Assembly (NCBI GenBank): GCA_015661985.1
Contig: DQVB01000189.1
Location: 1 to 9,954, forward strand
DNA length: 9,954 bases
Direction of reading: 5' to 3'
Origin: Planctomycetota bacterium
Lineage (GTDB): Bacteria; Planctomycetota; Planctomycetia; Pirellulales; Thermoguttaceae
The translations under genes were made by a program, and so were the position numbers. Positions 6,115 to 9,954 of the stretch are shown in pieces (the first letter of the stretch is position 1; each line of letters opens with the position of its first letter). The notes beneath the pieces are model-generated. The model was not told the DNA's origin and made no database searches. It saw only the letters and a list, made by a program, of their open reading frames with translations.

Positions 6115-6693
6115 ATGGAAGCCAATCAGCCGCAGGGGCCGGTGGAAATCGCTTTGGTGGGTGATCTGACGGAAAACCAAAGCGATTTATTCCATGCCTT
6201 GCTGGACGTTCAGCCCGGCGGCCCGTGCGTTCTCTACTTCGATTCCCCCGGTGGCAGCCCCTACGTGGCGATCGGGCTGACGTCGCTCATCTTGCTCCGC
6301 AATCTGGACGCTACGGGCGTGGTGGTCGGCGAATGTTCTTCGGGCGCCCTGTGGCCCTTTGCTGCGTGCCGCCGGCGCATCGTTACACCGTACAGCGTGC
6401 TGCTGTTCCACCGCCTCCGCTGGCAAAGCGACGAAAACGTCGTCCTCCCGGAAGCTGCCGAATGGACCCGGCATTTCGGCCGGCTGGAAGGAGACATGGA
6501 CCGGCTATTGGCCCGGCTGCTAGGGATCTCCGAAGCGCAGTTGCGTCGCTGGAACACGCCCGGTCGGTACATGACGGGCCAGGAGTTGGCCGAAGCCGGG
6601 CTGGTCGAACTGGCCGACCTGGAGCCACTGGTGCTCGATGCCCGGAAGAGGGCCCCGCGACCGCCGAAGAAGAAACGGCGGAGCCGAAAGTAG
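6115..6693 (+). CDS. ClpP/crotonase-fold serine protease-like protein with atypical triad
   Basis: This 192-residue protein is about the length of ClpP and follows its landmarks. EIALVGDLTENQSD (11-24) is the first strand region. FDSPGGS (42-48) matches the ClpP NSPGG oxyanion hairpin. GECSSGALWPFAACRRRIVTP (72-92) places Ser75 at the nucleophile, and SVLLFHR (94-100) places His99 at the catalytic base. MTGQELAEAGLVE (153-165) matches the ClpP segment SAxEAxxYGLVD. The catalytic Asp, expected 16 residues before that Gly, is Trp146 with Asn147 beside it, so proteolysis may be weak, altered or lost. The tail (177-192) is rich in Arg and Lys. The ATG at 6115 has a perfect AAGGAGGTG site; the frame is open upstream to 5968, but that part translates the interspersed repeat. 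The lipoprotein gene starts 20 bp downstream, which suggests one operon. No Clp ATPase gene is nearby. Confidence 0.85.
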   Translation: MEANQPQGPVEIALVGDLTENQSDLFHALLDVQPGGPCVLYFDSPGGSPYVAIGLTSLILLRNLDATGVVVGECSSGALWPFAACRRRIVTPYSVLLFHRLRWQSDENVVLPEAAEWTRHFGRLEGDMDRLLARLLGISEAQLRRWNTPGRYMTGQELAEAGLVELADLEPLVLDARKRAPRPPKKKRRSRK

Positions 6694-6713
6694 CCGAACA
6701 GAGGAACCGTGAC

Positions 6714-8036
6714 GTGTTTGATTGTCGCCGGCGGAAGCGGAAAACGGGCCTTTCGTGGCTGTTTGCGGCCCTCTGCCTCGGCCTGGTGGCTTGCCATCGC
6801 CATCCCCCGACGCACCCCAAAGACCAGAAGCCGGCGGACTATTACGGACGGCTGCCCGGACTGAGTCGAACAGCACATCCCGGCCTGCAAGCGGAATTGG
6901 CGCGGATCATCGACGAAGGGGGCACCCCGGAGTTGCTGGCTGCGGAGACGGTGCCGGAGCCGGAGAACGCCGCAGCGGGGCTGTTGTCCGTGTTGGACCG
7001 TGAGCAAGCCCTCTCGATCCTGGAACAGTCCGACTCGCTGGTGCCGAAAGAAGGATTCCAGTTGTCCGCTGAACGGGCCGCGGCGGTTGATCGGTTGCTG
7101 GAACGCTACGCACCTCTACGGAGCCGGGTGGAGAAGATGCTCCGGCGGACGAAGTCGCATTTCGGCATCGATTTCTTGGCCGGCTTCCAGGCCGATTTGT
7201 CGTGCATCGAAGTGACGGAGGGGGCCGCTCGCTTGGAGATGCTGGCCGCCGTCGCGGCCCTCGGGCGGGACGACCTGCAAGGGGCCACGGATTCGTGGGG
7301 TCGCATCCTGCGTCTGGCCGCTTGCCTGGCCATGGAGAAGCATCCCACCACGCGACTCCGTGCCGTGTCGATCCGCCAGGAGGCGGCCCGGCTGCTGGAG
7401 GCCATCCTGCAGCATTCCGGTCTCCGCCGCGAACATTTGGATGCCCTCTGGTCTTTGGCCCGCCAGCAGCTGGAGGATTGGCCGCCCGATCGGCTCGCGT
7501 GGATCGGCGACCGCGCGCTGGGCATGTGGGTATACGAAGTGACGCGGGACGGCCGGCTGTGGGAGATCCTGACGTCTGAGGAAAAACTGGCCTTAGCCGA
7601 AGCGGGAATTCTTTCCCAGATGCCTCAGATCGTCCGGCAGGGGATCGATGGTGACCAGTGGTACTATCTTCAGGCCATGCGGAAGATCATCGACACTTCC
7701 AGCCGGCCGTACTATCGCCGGAAAGAGGTGTTCCAGGGGATTCGGGAGGATCTGCACGCCCGGCGAAACGATCCGCAGTTCCCTTGGGTGGCCGGCCGGC
7801 TGCTGTTGCTCGATATGGAGAAGGGGCACGAGCGGCAGGCCGCCGATCGGGCCCGGTGGGAAGCCATCCTGTTGGGCTTGGCCACTGCCACGGACCGCCC
7901 GTCGCTCGTGGGGGTGAATCCGCGCACGGGGAAACCCTACCGAGTGATCGTGGAAGAGGCTCGGGTGACGGTCTGGGACATCGAGCCGGATTGGGACGTG
8001 CCGGTGATCGTCCCCAAGGTGGCCGACGGCGCTTGA
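6714..8036 (+). CDS. Predicted lipoprotein of unknown function
   Basis: This 440-residue protein begins with a basic stretch (RRRKRK), a hydrophobic segment (TGLSWLFAALCLGL) and the lipobox LVAC, with Cys27 as the predicted lipidated residue. Membrane anchoring after signal peptidase II cleavage is therefore likely. The mature part is mostly helical and rich in Leu, Ala, Arg and Glu, with no catalytic motif I recognise. The C-terminus has NPRTGKPYRV (402-411) followed by VTVWDIEPDWDVP, a pattern resembling the tails of large hypothetical planctomycete proteins. The GTG at 6714 is chosen because GAGGA lies eight bases upstream and it gives a correct lipoprotein signal. The longer open frame upstream overlaps the ClpP-like gene out of frame. 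The 20-bp gap to that gene suggests co-translation, so the pair may act together at the membrane. No function is assigned. Confidence 0.8.
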   Translation: MFDCRRRKRKTGLSWLFAALCLGLVACHRHPPTHPKDQKPADYYGRLPGLSRTAHPGLQAELARIIDEGGTPELLAAETVPEPENAAAGLLSVLDREQALSILEQSDSLVPKEGFQLSAERAAAVDRLLERYAPLRSRVEKMLRRTKSHFGIDFLAGFQADLSCIEVTEGAARLEMLAAVAALGRDDLQGATDSWGRILRLAACLAMEKHPTTRLRAVSIRQEAARLLEAILQHSGLRREHLDALWSLARQQLEDWPPDRLAWIGDRALGMWVYEVTRDGRLWEILTSEEKLALAEAGILSQMPQIVRQGIDGDQWYYLQAMRKIIDTSSRPYYRRKEVFQGIREDLHARRNDPQFPWVAGRLLLLDMEKGHERQAADRARWEAILLGLATATDRPSLVGVNPRTGKPYRVIVEEARVTVWDIEPDWDVPVIVPKVADGA

Positions 8037-8329
8037 GGCTCGGTCGGCCGATGCCCCCACGGCCCGCTTTGAACGGTTCCGCCCGGGCCTCCACGGGGAG
8101 GGTTTGGTCTTTGCATTCAGTCAGAGGCCGGCTATCTTGAATGGCGTTCACCACCGGGTACAGCCCGGCCGGGGGAGGGCTGCGCCGGGCCGCCTGGCAG
8201 GCCCCCGTGATCCATATTCATATTCATAACGTGCCGGCGCCGCACCACAACGCTGGCCAGGAACCCGGGAAGGCACAGCACCGTTGGCGACCAGTTCGAT
8301 GGCCGACCGGAATTGGCGCGAGGAGGACC
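8037..8329. other. Intergenic region before the CoA ligase (293 bp)
   Basis: A stem of GCCCGGC (8163-8169) and GCCGGGC (8184-8190) with a 14-nt loop lacks a T-tail. A weak promoter-like pair, TTGCAT and TATCTT with a 16-bp spacer, occurs near 8111-8138. An AT-rich patch with tandem CATATT (8213-8228) lies about 100 bp before the ligase start and is the most promoter-like part by composition. The ligase frame is open from 8141, but that extension carries no ligase homology. Confidence 0.35.
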
Positions 8330-9904
8330 ATGCTGGATATCCCTGAGCGACTCAACGCGGCAGTCGTCTTCGTCGATTCGCACTTGGCCGCCGGCCGGGG
8401 ATCGAAAACGGCGATCCTGTGCGGCGATCGCTCCATCAGCTACCAGGAGCTCTACGAGAACGTGAACCGAGTGGGCAACGCGCTGAAGCAGCTGGAGGTG
8501 CGCATCGAAGAACGCGTGGCCCTGCTTTTGCCCGACATCCCTGAATGGGCCTACGTGTTTTTCGGTGCGATGAAACTGGGGGCGGTGGCAGTGCCGATGA
8601 ACACAAGCCTCAAGCCGCGCGACTATGAGTATCTGCTGAACGACAGCCGCGCCCGAGTGCTATTCGTCCATCCATCACTGGCCCAACAGATCACGCCGGT
8701 CCGCAGCCAGTTGAAATTTCTGCGACATGTGGTGGTCACGGGAGAAGCGACGGGGGAGCAGCTCGCCTTTGACGAATTGGTGGGCGCCATGTCGGCCGAG
8801 CTGGAGCCGGCCGATACGAGCAAGGACGAGATGGCTTTCTGGCTGTACAGCTCAGGCACGACAGGTTTTCCCAAAGGGGCCATCCATTTGCACCACGACA
8901 TGCTGGTCGAAGCAGACCTTTACGCCCGCAATACATTGGGGATCCAGGAATCGGACGTTTCCTTTTCGGTGGCCAAACTCTTTTTCGCCTACGGGCTGGG
9001 AAACGGGTTGTATTTCCCTTTGCGCGTCGGGGGCACCACGGTGCTCTTGCCTGATCGGCCGACGCCCGAGGCGGTCTTTGGGGTGATCGACCGCTACCAG
9101 CCCACGGTCTTCTACAGTGTGCCGACCAGCTATGCGGCGCTATTGCACTTGGCGGAGAAAACGGGTCGCACCAGTTTGGGGCGGGTGCGGATGTGCGTTT
9201 CAGCGGGCGAGCCGCTGCCCAAGCACATCTTCGAGAAATGGATGGAACGTTTCGGCGTGGAGATCCTGGACGGCATCGGGTCGACCGAGATCCTGCACAT
9301 CTTCATTTCCAACCGGCCCGGCCATGCCCGGCCGGGCAGCACCGGCCAGATCGTGCCGGGCTACGAGGCGAAGATCGTCGACGACCAGGGCAACGAATTG
9401 CCCCCGCGGCAAGTGGGGACGCTCCTGATCAAGGGGGAAAGTATCGCCGCCGGGTACTGGAACAAACACGAAGCCACCAAGCGCACCTTCTGCGGCGAGT
9501 GGATCAACACCCACGACAAGTTCCTCGTCGACGAAGACGGCTTCTACTGGTACGCGGGGCGCACGGACGACATGATGAAGGTCAGCGGCCAAGCGCTCTG
9601 GCCCGCCGATGTGGAAGCCGTGCTTCAAGAACATCCGGCCGTACTGGAAAGCGGGGTGGTGGGCACAGCCGACCCGGACGGGCTGATCAAACCCGTGGCC
9701 TACGTGGTGCTCAAGGACGGCCAGGCTGGATCGGGCGCATTGGAACGAGAGCTGCAACAGTTCGTCAAGAGCAAGACGGCCCCACACAAATACCCCCGGG
9801 CGGTGATCTTCGTCGATGCGCTGCCCAAGACGGCCACGGGGAAAATCCAACGGTACAAGTTGCGCGAGCGGGCCGCCGAGGAGACGCCCCTGCACCGGGG
9901 CTGA
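8330..9904 (+). CDS. Benzoate-CoA ligase family acyl-CoA synthetase
   Basis: A complete 524-residue member of the ANL adenylating superfamily. It activates an aromatic acid to the acyl-AMP and then the CoA thioester, probably in the cytosol. Core motifs in order: P-loop YSSGTTGFPKG (173-183), LFFAYGLGNGLYFPL (217-231), DGIGSTEILHIF (314-325), hinge YAGRTDDMMKVSG (408-420) and PKTATGKIQR (499-508) with catalytic Lys505. The segments AKLFFAYGLGN and GIGSTExLHIFxSN are characteristic of benzoate-CoA ligases of the BadA type, including the His-Ile pair that lines the aromatic pocket. This supports benzoate or a substituted benzoate (hydroxy- or amino-) over a fatty acid. The ATG at 8330 has AGGAGG three bases upstream. 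Later steps (benzoyl-CoA reductase or oxygenase) would lie outside the window, so the pathway is unproven. Confidence 0.93.
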   Translation: MLDIPERLNAAVVFVDSHLAAGRGSKTAILCGDRSISYQELYENVNRVGNALKQLEVRIEERVALLLPDIPEWAYVFFGAMKLGAVAVPMNTSLKPRDYEYLLNDSRARVLFVHPSLAQQITPVRSQLKFLRHVVVTGEATGEQLAFDELVGAMSAELEPADTSKDEMAFWLYSSGTTGFPKGAIHLHHDMLVEADLYARNTLGIQESDVSFSVAKLFFAYGLGNGLYFPLRVGGTTVLLPDRPTPEAVFGVIDRYQPTVFYSVPTSYAALLHLAEKTGRTSLGRVRMCVSAGEPLPKHIFEKWMERFGVEILDGIGSTEILHIFISNRPGHARPGSTGQIVPGYEAKIVDDQGNELPPRQVGTLLIKGESIAAGYWNKHEATKRTFCGEWINTHDKFLVDEDGFYWYAGRTDDMMKVSGQALWPADVEAVLQEHPAVLESGVVGTADPDGLIKPVAYVVLKDGQAGSGALERELQQFVKSKTAPHKYPRAVIFVDALPKTATGKIQRYKLRERAAEETPLHRG

Positions 9905-9954
9905 GGCCGTCCGGGCCGATCAGCGCGAGCGGCTCGTCGGACGCCCCCGCGAGC

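Noticed and set aside
5347..6180. 277-codon minus-strand frame
   Set aside because: It runs through the terminator candidate, the interspersed repeats and the antisense of the ferredoxin; no motif.
8141..8329. 63-residue N-terminal extension of the CoA ligase
   Set aside because: AGGAGG precedes the ATG at 8330, where family homology begins; the extension includes a low-complexity HIHIHN stretch from the AT-rich island.
9200..9895. 231-codon minus-strand frame
   Set aside because: It is antisense to the C-terminal half of the CoA ligase, with no ribosome binding site or recognised motif.
9905..9954. Possible start or end of another gene at the right edge
   Set aside because: Only 50 bases remain after the ligase stop. 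No ribosome binding site, start codon or clear terminator could be supported.

Overview
The window looks like chromosomal DNA of a GC-rich planctomycete, most probably from the Pirellulales side of the phylum. This rests on gene content, not on a search: a Tat-exported Gfo/Idh/MocA protein whose C-terminus carries a DPEANRLLRRPYRPPW stretch, a nucleoside-symporter-like MFS permease, a two-domain universal stress protein, and a lipoprotein ending in an NPRTGKPY-type motif. No rRNA, tRNA, CRISPR, transposase, integrase or phage gene was seen.

Left part (1-3404), all on the minus strand. Reading in the direction of transcription, a secreted Gfo/Idh/MocA oxidoreductase (2106-3404) is followed by a tandem universal stress protein (975-1805). 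Next comes the N-terminal half of an MFS nucleoside-type permease (1-663) that runs off the window. The gaps of about 300 bp suggest separate transcription units. A promoter candidate and a leader hairpin precede the permease.

Centre (3405-5243). A 448-bp divergent intergenic region carries a perfect TATAAT box. It is followed on the plus strand by a stand-alone MoaD/ThiS-like small sulfur carrier (3853-4116) and a fused DNA-repair protein (4227-5243). The fusion joins an alkylguanine-DNA alkyltransferase (AGT) DNA-binding/active-site domain to a complete endonuclease V, combining alkyl-base and deaminated-base repair in one chain. Its endonuclease residues are intact, but several alkyltransferase pocket residues are altered.

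Right part (5244-9954), plus strand. A 343-bp stretch with two hairpins precedes a 57-residue 2[4Fe-4S] ferredoxin (5587-5760), which has its own terminator candidate. A noncoding stretch with two oppositely oriented copies of a degenerate CGAAATCCGA-type repeat follows. Next is a closely spaced pair: a small ClpP-fold protein lacking the usual catalytic Asp (6115-6693) and a predicted lipoprotein of unknown function (6714-8036). Last is a complete benzoate-CoA ligase family enzyme (8330-9904).

No single new multi-gene system is evident. The items most worth following up are the AGT-endonuclease V fusion, the ClpP-like/lipoprotein pair and the structured noncoding stretches around the ferredoxin. 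Start codons were reassigned wherever a clear ribosome binding site or signal peptide indicated a start different from the longest open frame.
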